From positions 1 through 64,000 of the forward strand of contig JAJYUA010000023.1 of the NCBI GenBank assembly GCA_021792755.1: a stretch of DNA of 64,000 nucleotides, written 5' to 3'. Source of the DNA: Pseudomonadota bacterium (lineage in GTDB: Bacteria; Pseudomonadota; Gammaproteobacteria; Steroidobacterales; Steroidobacteraceae). The translations under genes and the position numbers were made by a program. Below the pieces are notes generated by a model, which saw nothing but the letters and a program-made list of their open reading frames with translations, was not told where the DNA came from and ran no database searches. This document shows positions 18,595 to 31,924 of this stretch, piece after piece; within the stretch, counting starts at the first letter, position 1, and every line of letters begins with the position of its first letter.

Positions 18595-19338
18595 GTGGAA
18601 AGTTATCTAGATGAACGCGAACGATGGGAAGCCCTGCTCGGCTGGTTGCGCGAGAACGGGCTGTCCATCCTGGCGGGCGTGGCGCTCGCCGCCGTCGCGT
18701 TTGGCGGCTACCGCTGGTGGCAAGGGCACCTCGATCAACGCGACTTTAACGCCTATGGGTTGTATGCGCAGATGGAAAACGCCCTCGGGCGGGGGGACGA
18801 AGTGAGCGCGTTCGCCGCGGCCGGAGAGCTCGAGCGCGCCTACGCCTCGACACCGTACGCCGATCAGGCCAGGCTCGCTTCCGCCGGGGTGTTCGTGCGG
18901 GACGGGGAGCTCGGGCGGGCGGCCGGGGAGCTGCGTGTCGTCATGCTGCACCCCCACGATCCCATCCTGGGATTGATCGCGCGGCTGCGGCTCGCTCGGG
19001 TGCAGATCGCGCAGCACCAGGCCAAGGAGGCGCTCGCGACTCTCGATGCCGTCAATCCGGGGGCATTCGCCGCGCGCTACGATGTGGTTCGCGGAGATGC
19101 CTACTACGCGTTGGGCGAGCCGGCGGCCGCCCTGGCGCAGTATCGGCTGGCTCGCGCCACCGATTTGGGCGGCGAGACCGACAAGCAACTGCTGAGCCTG
19201 GAAATCTCCGACCTGGCCTCGAGCCTGCCGCAGAATTCTTCGGCCTCGAGCCCGCCGCGGGGAATTTCGGCCGTGCATCCGGCGAAACCGGCTCCGGCCG
19301 GCAAGCAGCGCCCTCCTGAACCCAAACGCCGCGGATAG
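18595..19338 (+). CDS. yfgM: YfgM-like SecYEG ancillary protein
   Basis: A 247-residue inner-membrane protein with a short cytoplasmic N-terminus (MESYLDERERWEALLGWLREN), one transmembrane helix (LSILAGVALAAVAFGGYRWW) and a periplasmic TPR-like domain containing YADQARLASAGVFV and GDAYYALGEPAAALAQY. YfgM associates with the SecYEG translocon and periplasmic chaperones. The C-terminal 30 residues are Ser/Pro/Lys-rich and look unstructured. The GTG start has AGGAGAGG at 18583-18590. The position between hisS and bamB is conserved. Confidence 0.9.
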   Translation: MESYLDERERWEALLGWLRENGLSILAGVALAAVAFGGYRWWQGHLDQRDFNAYGLYAQMENALGRGDEVSAFAAAGELERAYASTPYADQARLASAGVFVRDGELGRAAGELRVVMLHPHDPILGLIARLRLARVQIAQHQAKEALATLDAVNPGAFAARYDVVRGDAYYALGEPAAALAQYRLARATDLGGETDKQLLSLEISDLASSLPQNSSASSPPRGISAVHPAKPAPAGKQRPPEPKRRG

Positions 19339-19366
19339 ACCCTTGCGCACTCATATCAGTCGATCG

Positions 19367-20533
19367 ATGAGATTTTGGATCGCGGCGGCCGCTGTCGCGC
19401 TGCTCGCGGCCTGCTCGCACAAACAGGTCGATCAGCCGGCCAAGCTCACTCCCATCAAGGCGACGCTGCGCGCGCGCAGGATCTGGACGGCCTCGGTCGG
19501 CGGTTTCCAATTCCTGGGGTTCGGCGACGGGCAGATGAAGGAGCTTCGGCTCGGCCTCGGTCTGGCCGTGCAGGGAGCGCGGGTGTTCGCCTCCGGCCAC
19601 AAGGGGCTGGTCGCGGCGTTCAACCTGCGCACCGGGCGGCGGCTGTGGCAGACCGATACGCGGGTGCCGCTCGGCGGGGGGCCGGCCGTGCACGGCGACC
19701 TTCTGGTCGTGGGGGCTAGCAACGGCGACGTGATTGCCTTGAATGCCTCGAACGGTAAGCCGCTCTGGAAGGTCGCTCTGCCGGGGGCGATCATCTCATC
19801 GCCCGCGGTGTCGAATGCTCTGGTGGCGGTTCGCACCATCGACGGCACGCTGCATGCGCTCTCGCCGCGCAACGGAAAGGAGCTGTGGGAGACCCATCAG
19901 GAGATGCCTTCGCTGACACTGCGAGGGGCCGCGATTCCCGTGATCGTGGACAACATGGTGATCAGCGGCTTCGCCAACGGCAAGGTGCTGGCCGTCAACG
20001 CCTCGGACGGCACGCAGAGGTGGGTGGCGACGGTTTCCGAGCCTCATGGCCAGACGGCGATCGAGCGACTCTCGGATGTCCAGGGGGCGGCGATCGTGGC
20101 CGACCAGGACGTGTACACGGTCGGTTATCACGGCACGGTCGACATGCTGGCGCTCAAGAGCGGCCAGCCGTGGTGGTCGCACAAAGCATCCAGCTTCCGC
20201 GGGCTGGCCCTGGGCAAGCGGCGGGTCTACATGACGACCGAGGACGGCGCGGTGGTCGCGCTGAACCGCAAGAACGGCGCGGTCATCTGGACTCAGAAGG
20301 CGCTCCGGTATCGCTCGTTGACCACCCCGGCGGTCAGCAAATATGGGGTGGTCGTGGCCGACTACCAAGGCTATGTTCACTGGCTGAACAAGCGCACGGG
20401 CGCGTTCGAGGCGCGGGCCGAGAGCGGGGGGGTACGGGTTTCCAATCCTCCCATCGCGATCGGCAACGAGGTGCTGGTCGTCAACGATGTCGGCGAGATC
20501 ACCGCCTTCCGGGTCTCTCCCCGGCATCGATGA
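19367..20533 (+). CDS. bamB: Outer membrane assembly lipoprotein BamB
   Basis: A component of the BAM complex that inserts beta-barrel proteins into the outer membrane. The 388-residue protein begins with the lipoprotein signal MRFWIAAAAVALLAAC (Cys16) and continues as an eight-bladed PQQ-like beta-propeller with repeats such as GRRLWQTDTRVPL, GKPLWKVALPGAI, GTQRWVATVSEP and GAVIWTQKALRYRS. ATG 19367 gives the best signal peptide; TTG 19343 would add eight residues. It overlaps nothing and is 17 bases from der. Confidence 0.94.
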   Translation: MRFWIAAAAVALLAACSHKQVDQPAKLTPIKATLRARRIWTASVGGFQFLGFGDGQMKELRLGLGLAVQGARVFASGHKGLVAAFNLRTGRRLWQTDTRVPLGGGPAVHGDLLVVGASNGDVIALNASNGKPLWKVALPGAIISSPAVSNALVAVRTIDGTLHALSPRNGKELWETHQEMPSLTLRGAAIPVIVDNMVISGFANGKVLAVNASDGTQRWVATVSEPHGQTAIERLSDVQGAAIVADQDVYTVGYHGTVDMLALKSGQPWWSHKASSFRGLALGKRRVYMTTEDGAVVALNRKNGAVIWTQKALRYRSLTTPAVSKYGVVVADYQGYVHWLNKRTGAFEARAESGGVRVSNPPIAIGNEVLVVNDVGEITAFRVSPRHR

Positions 20534-20550
20534 GATAAGGCAGCAGCGCC

Positions 20551-21933
20551 ATGCTGCCCATCGTCGCCCTGGTTGGAAGGCCCAATGTGGGCAAGTCGAC
20601 CCTGTTCAATGTGCTTACCGGTACGCGCGACGCCATCGTCGCGGACGTTCCCGGTCTGACTCGGGACCGGCAATACGGGTTCGGGCGGCTGGGGCCCGTG
20701 CCCTGCGTGCTGATCGACACCGGCGGACTGATCGAGAACCCCAGCGGGATCGAGGCGCAGATGCGCGAGCAGACCGAGCGCGCCGTGCAGGAGGCCGATC
20801 GGTTGCTGTTCTTGGTCGATGCCCGCTCGGGGCTGACACCTCAGGACCGCTTCGTGGCACGGGAGCTGCGCAAGTCCGGCAAACCCGTGACGCTGGTGCT
20901 CAACAAGGCCGAAGGGCTCGATCCGGAAATCGCCGCCGCGGACTTCCACGCGCTTGGCTTCGGCGAGCCGGTCGGGGTGTCGGCGAGCCACGGACAGGGA
21001 TGCGAGGATCTCATGGCGCTCGCGCTGCAGGGACTGCAGAGCGCGCCCGCGGAGGAAAACCGACCGGATGAGGTGCGCATCGCCGTCATCGGCCGGCCCA
21101 ACGTCGGCAAGTCCACACTGGTCAACCGCCTGCTCGGCGATGAGCGGGTCATCGCCAGCGATCAGCCCGGCACCACCCGTGACAGCATCCTGGTGCCCTT
21201 CGAGCGCGACGGCCGCCGGTTCGTGCTGATCGATACGGCAGGTATGCGGCGCCGCGCCCGGGTTGCAGATGTCATCGAGCGCGCCAGCGTGGCCAAGACG
21301 CTGCAGGCGATCGGGGAGGCGCATGTGGTGGTGCTGCTCCTGGATGCGCACGATACCGTGGCGGAGCAGGACGCGAGCGTGCTCGGCGTCGCGCTCGAGC
21401 GTGGACGCGCGCTCATCATCGCGGTCAATAAATGGGATGGCATTCCCATGGACCAGCGCGAGCAGATCCACCGCCAGCTCACCCTCAAACTCGACTTCGT
21501 GCCCTTCGCACCGTTGCATTTCATCTCGGCGCGGCACGGCACCGGGGTGGGCGAGCTCATCCACTCGATGGTACGGGCCTACGAGGCCGCCATGCGCGAG
21601 ATCCCCACCCGGGAGTTGACGCGGGCCCTGGAGTGCGCCACCACGGCGCATCAGCCACCGCTGGTGCGCGGCCGGCGCATCAAACTGCGCTACGCCCATC
21701 AGGGCGGGCGCAATCCCCCACGCGTGATCATCCACGGCAACCAGACCTCGTCGGTGCCGGGCGCCTATACGCGATATCTCACCAACGTGTTCCGCAAGAC
21801 CTTCGACCTGTTCGCGACGCCGGTGGTCATCGAGTACCGAACCGACGAGAATCCCTACGACAGGCCGGGCAAGACGGGCAAGACGGGCAGGGCGGGCGCG
21901 GCCGGGCGCCGGGCCCGCAAGACGCGCCGCTGA
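20551..21933 (+). CDS. der: Ribosome assembly GTPase Der (EngA)
   Basis: A 460-residue protein with two consecutive GTPase domains and a C-terminal KH-like domain, required for 50S subunit maturation. G1 motifs GRPNVGKST occur in both domains (about residues 9-17 and 181-189), with DTGG and DTAG G3 motifs and NKAE and NKWD G4 motifs. The C-terminus ends in a basic tail rich in Gly, Arg and Lys. The start ATG 20551 is canonical. This is the last gene of the ndk-to-der block; the next gene converges from the right. Confidence 0.97.
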   Translation: MLPIVALVGRPNVGKSTLFNVLTGTRDAIVADVPGLTRDRQYGFGRLGPVPCVLIDTGGLIENPSGIEAQMREQTERAVQEADRLLFLVDARSGLTPQDRFVARELRKSGKPVTLVLNKAEGLDPEIAAADFHALGFGEPVGVSASHGQGCEDLMALALQGLQSAPAEENRPDEVRIAVIGRPNVGKSTLVNRLLGDERVIASDQPGTTRDSILVPFERDGRRFVLIDTAGMRRRARVADVIERASVAKTLQAIGEAHVVVLLLDAHDTVAEQDASVLGVALERGRALIIAVNKWDGIPMDQREQIHRQLTLKLDFVPFAPLHFISARHGTGVGELIHSMVRAYEAAMREIPTRELTRALECATTAHQPPLVRGRRIKLRYAHQGGRNPPRVIIHGNQTSSVPGAYTRYLTNVFRKTFDLFATPVVIEYRTDENPYDRPGKTGKTGRAGAAGRRARKTRR

Positions 21934-22003
21934 GCGGCACCCTCGAGCGTGCGCCAGGATCGGATGGACAGCCGCATCGAAAGAGGGCGAGGCGGCGCTC
22001 GGC

Positions 22004-23182
22004 TCAGAACGCGTTGTGTCCCGTCAGCTCTCGTCCCACCGAGAGCTCGTGGATGGTCTCAGTGCCCTCGTAGGTGATGACGCTCTCGAGGTTGAGCATG
22101 TGGCGGATGGGCGCATATTCGGCGCTGATGCCCGCTCCGCCCAGCATGTCGCGGCAGTCGCGCGCGACATCGAGCGCCATGCGGCAGTTGTTCCACTTGG
22201 CGAGCGACACGTGCACCGGTTGCATGAGGCCCCGCTCCTTCATCCGACCGAGCTCGAGCGCCATGAGCTGTGCGCCGGTGATCCGTCGCGCCATGTCGGC
22301 CAGGCGGACCTGGATGGCCTGATTCTGTGAGAGCGGACGGCCGAACAGCTGTCGGGTGCCGGTGTACTCGAGCAGTTGCGCGAGGCAGGCTTGCGCCGCG
22401 CCGATGACGCCCCAAGCGATCCCGTAGCGCGCCTGTGTCAGGCACGACAGCGGTCCTTTGAGGCCGACGACGCCGGGCAGGACGCTTTCCTCGGGTACGG
22501 CGACGTCGTCGAAGAATAGGGCCGAGGTCACGGAGGCGCGCAGCGAGAACTTGCGCTCGATCAGCTGAGTGGTGAAGCCGCGGCTGTCCTTGTCGATGAG
22601 AAATCCCCGGATGCCGTCATCGGTCTGCGCCCACACCACGGCGACGTCCGCGATCGAACCGTTGGTGATCCACATCTTCGAGCCGTTGAGCACCCAATCG
22701 CGCCCGCGCTGGCGGGCATGAGTCTTCATATTGGCCGGGTCCGAGCCGCCGTGCGGCTCGGTGAGGCCGAAGCAACCGATGAGCTCGCCGCGGGCCATGC
22801 GCGGCAGGTATCGCTGTTTTTGCTCCTCCGACCCGTAAGCGTGAATCGGGTACATGCACAGCGACGACTGCACCGACACGAAGCTGCGGATACCCGAGTC
22901 TCCGCGCTCGAGCTCCTGGCAGATCAGCCCGTAGCAGATCGCATCGAGGCCGGCGCAGCCGTAGCCGGTGAGGGACGAGCCGAGCAGTCCGAGCTCAGCG
23001 AGCCCGGGGATGAGCTCGCGCGGGAAGCGGTGCTCTTCGAAGCACTCGCGGATGATGGGCAGCACGCGCTCCTCCACGAGCCGGCGGACGGAGTCCTGCA
23101 CCATGCGCTCCTCCTCCGTGAGCGTGCCGCGAAGTCCGTAAAGATCGAGCGGATCGAGAGTAATGGTCGACAATGACGTCAA
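22004..23182 (-). CDS. gcdH: Glutaryl-CoA dehydrogenase
   Basis: An FAD-dependent acyl-CoA dehydrogenase that oxidises and decarboxylates glutaryl-CoA to crotonyl-CoA in lysine, tryptophan or aromatic degradation. The 392-residue sequence is close to the GcdH subgroup: ELERGDSGIRSFVSVQ with the substrate arginine, GCFGLTEPHGGSDP, WITNGSIADVAVVWA, and the catalytic glutamate in YEGTETIHELSVGREL. The protein reads from 23182 with ATG. It is monocistronic, convergent with der, and has a long unassigned region upstream. Confidence 0.93.
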   Translation of the reverse strand: MTSLSTITLDPLDLYGLRGTLTEEERMVQDSVRRLVEERVLPIIRECFEEHRFPRELIPGLAELGLLGSSLTGYGCAGLDAICYGLICQELERGDSGIRSFVSVQSSLCMYPIHAYGSEEQKQRYLPRMARGELIGCFGLTEPHGGSDPANMKTHARQRGRDWVLNGSKMWITNGSIADVAVVWAQTDDGIRGFLIDKDSRGFTTQLIERKFSLRASVTSALFFDDVAVPEESVLPGVVGLKGPLSCLTQARYGIAWGVIGAAQACLAQLLEYTGTRQLFGRPLSQNQAIQVRLADMARRITGAQLMALELGRMKERGLMQPVHVSLAKWNNCRMALDVARDCRDMLGGAGISAEYAPIRHMLNLESVITYEGTETIHELSVGRELTGHNAF

Positions 23183-23715
23183 CTCCTCTGACAGTGGTTC
23201 GCGGCGCAGCCCCCCCCTATCGGGGCGGCCCCGGAAAGCCGGCGATGATACCTCAATCGGTGCTCGGCGGCATTGCCTTTATAAATCAATGACGTATGGC
23301 ATCGCCCTGAGGTGGTGCGGCATCGGGATTCAAACAGGCCTTTCCGCCTTTGGAGCGCGCCCGTTTTGGTGCGCAAAAACGGGTTTATGGGTAAAGTGTG
23401 CGAGACGTTCATTCTGGTGGAGTTCTGCGATGTTCTGGCGGAATTGCATCCGCACCCCGGCGTTGACTCTGCGACAGGCAAGCGCGCTGTTGGCGAGCAC
23501 GGAACAGCTCATGCCGGACACGGGGAATATGCCCAATGAGCGGGCGTCGCAATGCCACCGACTTGCCGCGTGTGCGCATACGGGGGCCGATGCATCGCCG
23601 CCGTCCGGGACCTCGGCATGAAAGTGCGCACGGAGGATGGCCACCGAGGGCGGGACAGTTCGGGAACCGGTGTCCGAGTGGAACCCTGTCCATTGTCGAG
23701 ACATCGAGTTGACGG
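23183..23715. other. Intergenic region, possible small gene
   Basis: About 530 bases between gcdH and the threonine kinase-like gene. I see no recognisable gene. The best candidate is a 50-codon frame on the plus strand at 23387-23539 (MGKVCETFILVEFCDVLAEL), whose codon third positions are moderately GC-rich but which has no family I recognise. Overlapping longer frames here have unlikely compositions. Promoters for the flanking divergent genes must lie here but I could not place them. Confidence 0.3.
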
Positions 23716-24816
23716 GTGCCGCGGGCGATTGTGACCGCGTTGGATGGCATGGGATGGCTGGACGCAGAAAGTCCTGCCGCTCGGGATGATTCGGCCGAGA
23801 CTTTGCGCACTGCCGCCTTCGCTCGCGCCGGTATCGGCTTTGCCGGCCGGCACCATGGCGAGATCCTGCAGGGTGCCTGGCGAGCGCCCAACGGTACCGA
23901 GCGCGTGGGTGCCGGGCCGGCCGATCCGATCCGGACCGTGATACGCGCGGGTGCGCCCGCGGGAGGCTCGGCCCGCGCACCCGGCACGATGGGACCGGTG
24001 GCGTGCCTGCTGACGATGCCGGTACCGCAGCACGGCAGCAGGGCCTGCTTTGCCCGACTATCCGGTTCCCCGCTTCAGGTGCGGCCCGCGTGGAAGGTGA
24101 AGGCCGCGCGAGCGGCACGGCTGGCGCTCGATTTCCTCGGCGAGAACCGGGCCGGCGGCGTATTGACGGTGGAGTGCCCGGTACCGGCCGGCCTGGGTCT
24201 TGGGTCCTCGACCAGCGACGTGGTCGCCGCTATCCGCGCCGTGTGCGATGCCCATGGCATGTCCATCGAGTCGGACCGGCTCGCGCGGCTCGCCGTCGAG
24301 GCCGAGGGCGCCATCGATCCGATCATGTTCGAGGAGGGGGTGCTGTTTGCGCCGCGACGGGGCCGGGTACTCGAGCGCTGGGCGGGCGGGTTCCCGGAAT
24401 TCCTCGTGGTCAGCGTCGACACCGACCCTGGGGGCAGCGGTGTCGATACGCTCAGCATGCCGGTTCCCCGGTACAGCGCCGCGGAGCTCGATCAATATGA
24501 GGAGCTGATCTGGCGCGCGCGCACGGCGTTCGGCGAGCGTGATGCGGCGGCTCTGGCTGCGGTCGCGACCCGGAGTGCCGAGCTCAATCAGCGCTTTCTG
24601 CCGATGCGCGGCTTCGGGGAGCTGCGCGCACTCACACGGCAGCCGCGCTGTCTCGGGCTGCAGATCTCCCACTCGGGCACGGTGGCGGGGTTGCTCTTCG
24701 ACCCTGAGGCGGGGCACGCGGAGGCGGACGGCGTGCGGCGGGCTGTGCAGACGCTCGGGATGCGCTGCCTCGGGGTCTTCAGGGCCGGGGCAGGGCGCGA
24801 GGCGGGGAAGGCCTGA
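23716..24816 (+). CDS. GHMP kinase, PduX-like L-threonine kinase
   Basis: A GHMP-superfamily kinase that most likely phosphorylates L-threonine to provide the aminopropanol arm of cobalamin (PduX in Salmonella, BluE in alphaproteobacteria). Visible are a PduX-like N-terminal GRHHGEILQGAW, the GHMP ATP-binding loop PVPAGLGLGSSTSDVV (about residues 155-170) and a C-terminal GLQISHSGTVAGLLFD motif. The 366-residue length from GTG 23716 is longer than PduX; ATG 23749 is an alternative, and the conserved domain begins only near residue 38. It lies on the same strand, upstream of the cobalamin riboswitch, so it is not controlled by that switch. Confidence 0.75.
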   Translation: MPRAIVTALDGMGWLDAESPAARDDSAETLRTAAFARAGIGFAGRHHGEILQGAWRAPNGTERVGAGPADPIRTVIRAGAPAGGSARAPGTMGPVACLLTMPVPQHGSRACFARLSGSPLQVRPAWKVKAARAARLALDFLGENRAGGVLTVECPVPAGLGLGSSTSDVVAAIRAVCDAHGMSIESDRLARLAVEAEGAIDPIMFEEGVLFAPRRGRVLERWAGGFPEFLVVSVDTDPGGSGVDTLSMPVPRYSAAELDQYEELIWRARTAFGERDAAALAAVATRSAELNQRFLPMRGFGELRALTRQPRCLGLQISHSGTVAGLLFDPEAGHAEADGVRRAVQTLGMRCLGVFRAGAGREAGKA

Positions 24817-24895
24817 CCGGCATCATCGGGGCGCTCCTGTCGCTGGCGCGCAAATAGCCGTCGCCTGAGCATGGGTGATCAATCGATAAGAAGAT

Positions 24896-25085
24896 GGACA
24901 GGAGAAGCGGCTGCCTCTAGCATCACCCGATCGGACGGTAATGGGAATTCGGTGCGATCCGCTTTCGGGTCCAAGCCGAAGCTGCCCCCGCAACTGTAGG
25001 CGGTGAGCCGGGCGCCATTTATGCCACTGGGAAACCGGGAAGGCGGAGCGCGGCGTCAAACCGCAAGCCAGGAAACCTGCCGTCC
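24896..25085 (+). promoter_or_regulatory. Cobalamin riboswitch
   Basis: A B12-sensing leader before cobN. The conserved core is clear: GGGAATTCGGTGCGATCC with AAGCCGAAGCTGCCCCCGCA and ACTGTA (about 24943-24997), GCCACTGGGAAACCGGGAAG (25023-25042) and the B12 box region AAGCCAGGAAACCTGCC (25065-25081). The outer helix can form between GGACAGG (24896-24902) and CCT plus GTCC (25076-25085). Downstream, CACCGG (25104-25109) could pair with GGGGTG or with the AGGTG ribosome binding site (25121-25125) of cobN, which suggests control of translation. Binding of B12 would reduce expression of the biosynthetic operon. Confidence 0.95.
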
Positions 25086-25127
25086 ACCGACGTCTCGCAG
25101 ACACACCGGCCGGGGTGAGCAGGTGCA

Positions 25128-29263
<4,136 letters not shown>

Positions 29264-29267
<4 letters not shown>

Positions 29268-31234
29268 GCGGGCATACTCATCCATTTCCGTTCGCCGCCA
29301 TCGTCGGACAGGAGGCGCTCACCAGCGCGCTGCTGCTGTGCGCGGTCAACCCCGGCGTCGGCGGTGTTCTGATCCGCGGCGACAAGGGCAGCGCCAAGAG
29401 CACCGCGGCGCGCGCGCTCACCGGAGTGCTCTCGCCCATCGAGCGCATCGCCGGCTGCGCCTACAACTGCGAGCCGGGCAAGCCCGCCGAGCCGTGCGAG
29501 ACGTGCCGGTCGGACGCGCCCACCGTGCAACTCTCGCCCGTGCCGTTCGTGAACCTGCCGCTCGGGGCCACCGAGGACCGTGTGCTCGGGAGCCTCGACT
29601 TCGAGCGTGCGCTCAAGGAGGGGCGCAGGAGTTTTCAACCGGGCCTGCTGGCGACAGCCCACCGCGGGCTCCTCTACATCGATGAGGTCAACCTTCTGCC
29701 CGATCACCTGGTGGATGTGCTGCTCGATGCGGCCGCCATGGGCGTCAACCGCGTGCAGCGCGAGGGGCTCTCCGTCGAGCATCCGACCCACATCGCGCTC
29801 ATCGGCACCATGAACCCCGAGGAGGGCGAGATCCGCCCGCAGCTGCTCGACCGGTTCGGGATGATGGTGGAGGTCGCCGCTCCCGAGGACGCGCGCGAGC
29901 GGACCGAGATCGTGCGGCGCCGGCTGGCGTGGGAGAGGGAGCCCGAGTCCTTCAACCGGCAATGGGAGCCGCGGCAGCAGGCATTGCGCGCGCGCGTGAC
30001 GCGCGCACGCGAGCTGTTGCCGCGCGTGCGCATGGCCGAGGGGCTGCAGCTGCTCTCGAGCGAGTTGTGTTGCGCGCAGGGCGTGAGGAGCCTGCGGGCG
30101 GACCTCGTCATGGTCAAGGCGGCCTGCGGGCTCGCGGCCCTGGCCGGCCGTACGCAGGTCGAGCCTGAGGATCTCGAGCAGGCGGCCCGCCTGGTGCTGC
30201 CCCATCGGCGCCGCCGCAAGCCCTTCGAGGCCCCGGGGCTCGACGAGCAGCGCCTGCAGGATACCCTGCGGCGGGCGCCTGCGCCCCCTGCGGCTCCCGG
30301 GAGCGCCGATGCGCCCGAGCAGAGCGAGCCCGGCGGCGGGCAGTCACCCGGGGATGAGCCGCCCCCGCCGCTCAGCGCCGGGGCTGCCGAGCAGGTGTTT
30401 GCGCCATCGCGCGTCGCGACGCCGCGCATCGATCTCAAGGACGCTCCGGCCGCAGGCGGCCTTGGCCGCCGAAGCCGGTCGCGCGACTCGCGCCGGGGGC
30501 GGGAGGTCAGGGCCGTGCCCGATGAGCGGCCGACCGATCTGGCGCTCACCGCTACGTTGAGTCACGCCGTGGTGCGCGGCGCAGGCCTGGCGCGCGGCGC
30601 CGGCCGGCTCGATGTGAGGCGGGAGGATCTGCATCAAAAGGTGAGATCGGGCCGGCAGGGCAGCCTCATTCTCTTCGTCGTCGACGCCTCGGGCTCGATG
30701 GCGGGCCTGCGCCGCATGCAGATGGTCAAGGGAACGGTCCTCGCCCTGTTGTCCGACGCGTACCAACAGCGCGACGAGGTGGGGGTCATTGCTTTCAGAG
30801 GCGCGGGCGCGGAGGTGCTGCTGGCCCCGACTCGCAGCGTCGAAATCGCGGAGCGCGCGCTTCGCGAGCTGCCGACCGGCGGTCGTACGCCGCTTGCGCA
30901 TGCGCTCAAGACCGCTTTCGAGGTGCTCGAGCGCGCAGCGTCCTCGGCCCCGCTGCCGCTTTTGATCGTCCTCAGCGACGGCCGGGCCAACGTGCCGCTC
31001 GAGCCGGGAGCCGACCCCTGGCAACAGTCGCTCGAGTGGGCCCGGGCGCTCGAGCGCGGCGGCTTCGCGGCGCTGGTGCTGGACACGGAGGCAGGCCCGG
31101 TCCGGCTGGGACGAGCGCCGGCGCTCGCGCAGGCGCTCGGGGCGCAGTGCCTGGGCTTGGACGGTTTCGATGCGCAGTCGCTGTCGATCACCCTCCGGGC
31201 CCGGACGGTAGGCGGCAAGAGGATACTGTCATGA
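29264..31234 (+). CDS. Fused ChlI-ChlD type chelatase subunit
   Basis: A 656-residue AAA+ ATPase and von Willebrand A domain protein that would power CobN, replacing CobS and CobT. Residues 1-340 are ChlI/BchI-like: [12 protein letters not shown], Walker [10 protein letters not shown] (39-47), the cysteine pair region [10 protein letters not shown] with CETC, Walker [17 protein letters not shown] and the arginine-finger region [19 protein letters not shown] Pro/Glu/Ser-rich linker follows (about 345-410). The C-terminal VWA domain has the metal site DASGSMAG (about 472) and [10 protein letters not shown]. The GTG start at 29264 overlaps the cobN stop (GTGA) behind GGAGG. Confidence 0.92.
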
Positions 31235-31914
31235 TGGTGTGTGTCGGCGCCGGCCCCGGCGACCTCGGCTTGCTGACGCAGCGCGGGGCCGAGCTGGTGC
31301 GCACGGCGGACGTGGTGGCGGGCTTTGATGCGGTGGTCGAGCTGGTGCGGCCTCTGATCCGGCCCGAAGCGCGCGTCGTCACCATGGGCTATCGCGACCA
31401 GGTGCAAAAGCTCGACGAGGTGGCCGGCGCCCATCGCGGCGGCGCCCGCTGTGTCGTGGTGTTCATGGGAGATATCCACTTCAGCGGCTTTCAGTTCCTC
31501 GAGCGGGTCGAGCGCGCCTGCGGCCGGCCGCTCGAGACCGTACCCGGCATCTCCTCCGCCCAGGTGCTCGCCTCCCGCGGCCGGGTGTGCTTTGACGAGA
31601 CCACCTTCGTCACCTTCCACCGCCGCGGCGATCTGGAGCCGTTCAAGCGCCACCTGGTGCGCGCGCTGGAGGATGACCGCAATGCCATCGTCATCCCGCG
31701 GCCTTGGGATTTCATGCCCAAGGATGTGTGCGCACACCTGCTGATGCACGGCGTGCGCGGCGATCATCCCGTGGAGGTGTGGGAAAATCTCACCAGCCGG
31801 GAGGCGCAATGGAGCGGTACGCTGGCCGGCTGCACGCGGGATTTCAGCGACATGAGCATCATGCTCATCCGCACTCTGCGGCCCGTGCCGAGCCAGATCG
31901 AGGCGGCGGACTGA
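31231..31914 (+). CDS. cbiE: Cobalt-precorrin-7 C5-methyltransferase CbiE
   Basis: A 227-residue tetrapyrrole methylase (SAM-dependent). The N-terminal [18 protein letters not shown] binds substrate and the domain continues through MGDIHFSGF (the GDxxxSGF motif), [14 protein letters not shown] and [17 protein letters not shown], which together match the CbiE/CobL N-terminal family rather than other precorrin methylases. The CbiT decarboxylase-methyltransferase partner, fused in CobL, is absent here and not seen nearby. Start ATG 31231 overlaps the chelatase stop (ATGA). Confidence 0.85.
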   Translation: MMVCVGAGPGDLGLLTQRGAELVRTADVVAGFDAVVELVRPLIRPEARVVTMGYRDQVQKLDEVAGAHRGGARCVVVFMGDIHFSGFQFLERVERACGRPLETVPGISSAQVLASRGRVCFDETTFVTFHRRGDLEPFKRHLVRALEDDRNAIVIPRPWDFMPKDVCAHLLMHGVRGDHPVEVWENLTSREAQWSGTLAGCTRDFSDMSIMLIRTLRPVPSQIEAAD

Positions 31915-31924
31915 CTGCGACGGC

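Noticed and set aside
23163-23621. 152-codon frame in the gcdH upstream region
   Set aside because: Trp/Arg/Ser/Cys-rich, no plausible ribosome binding site and overlaps the gcdH start; not supported as a gene.
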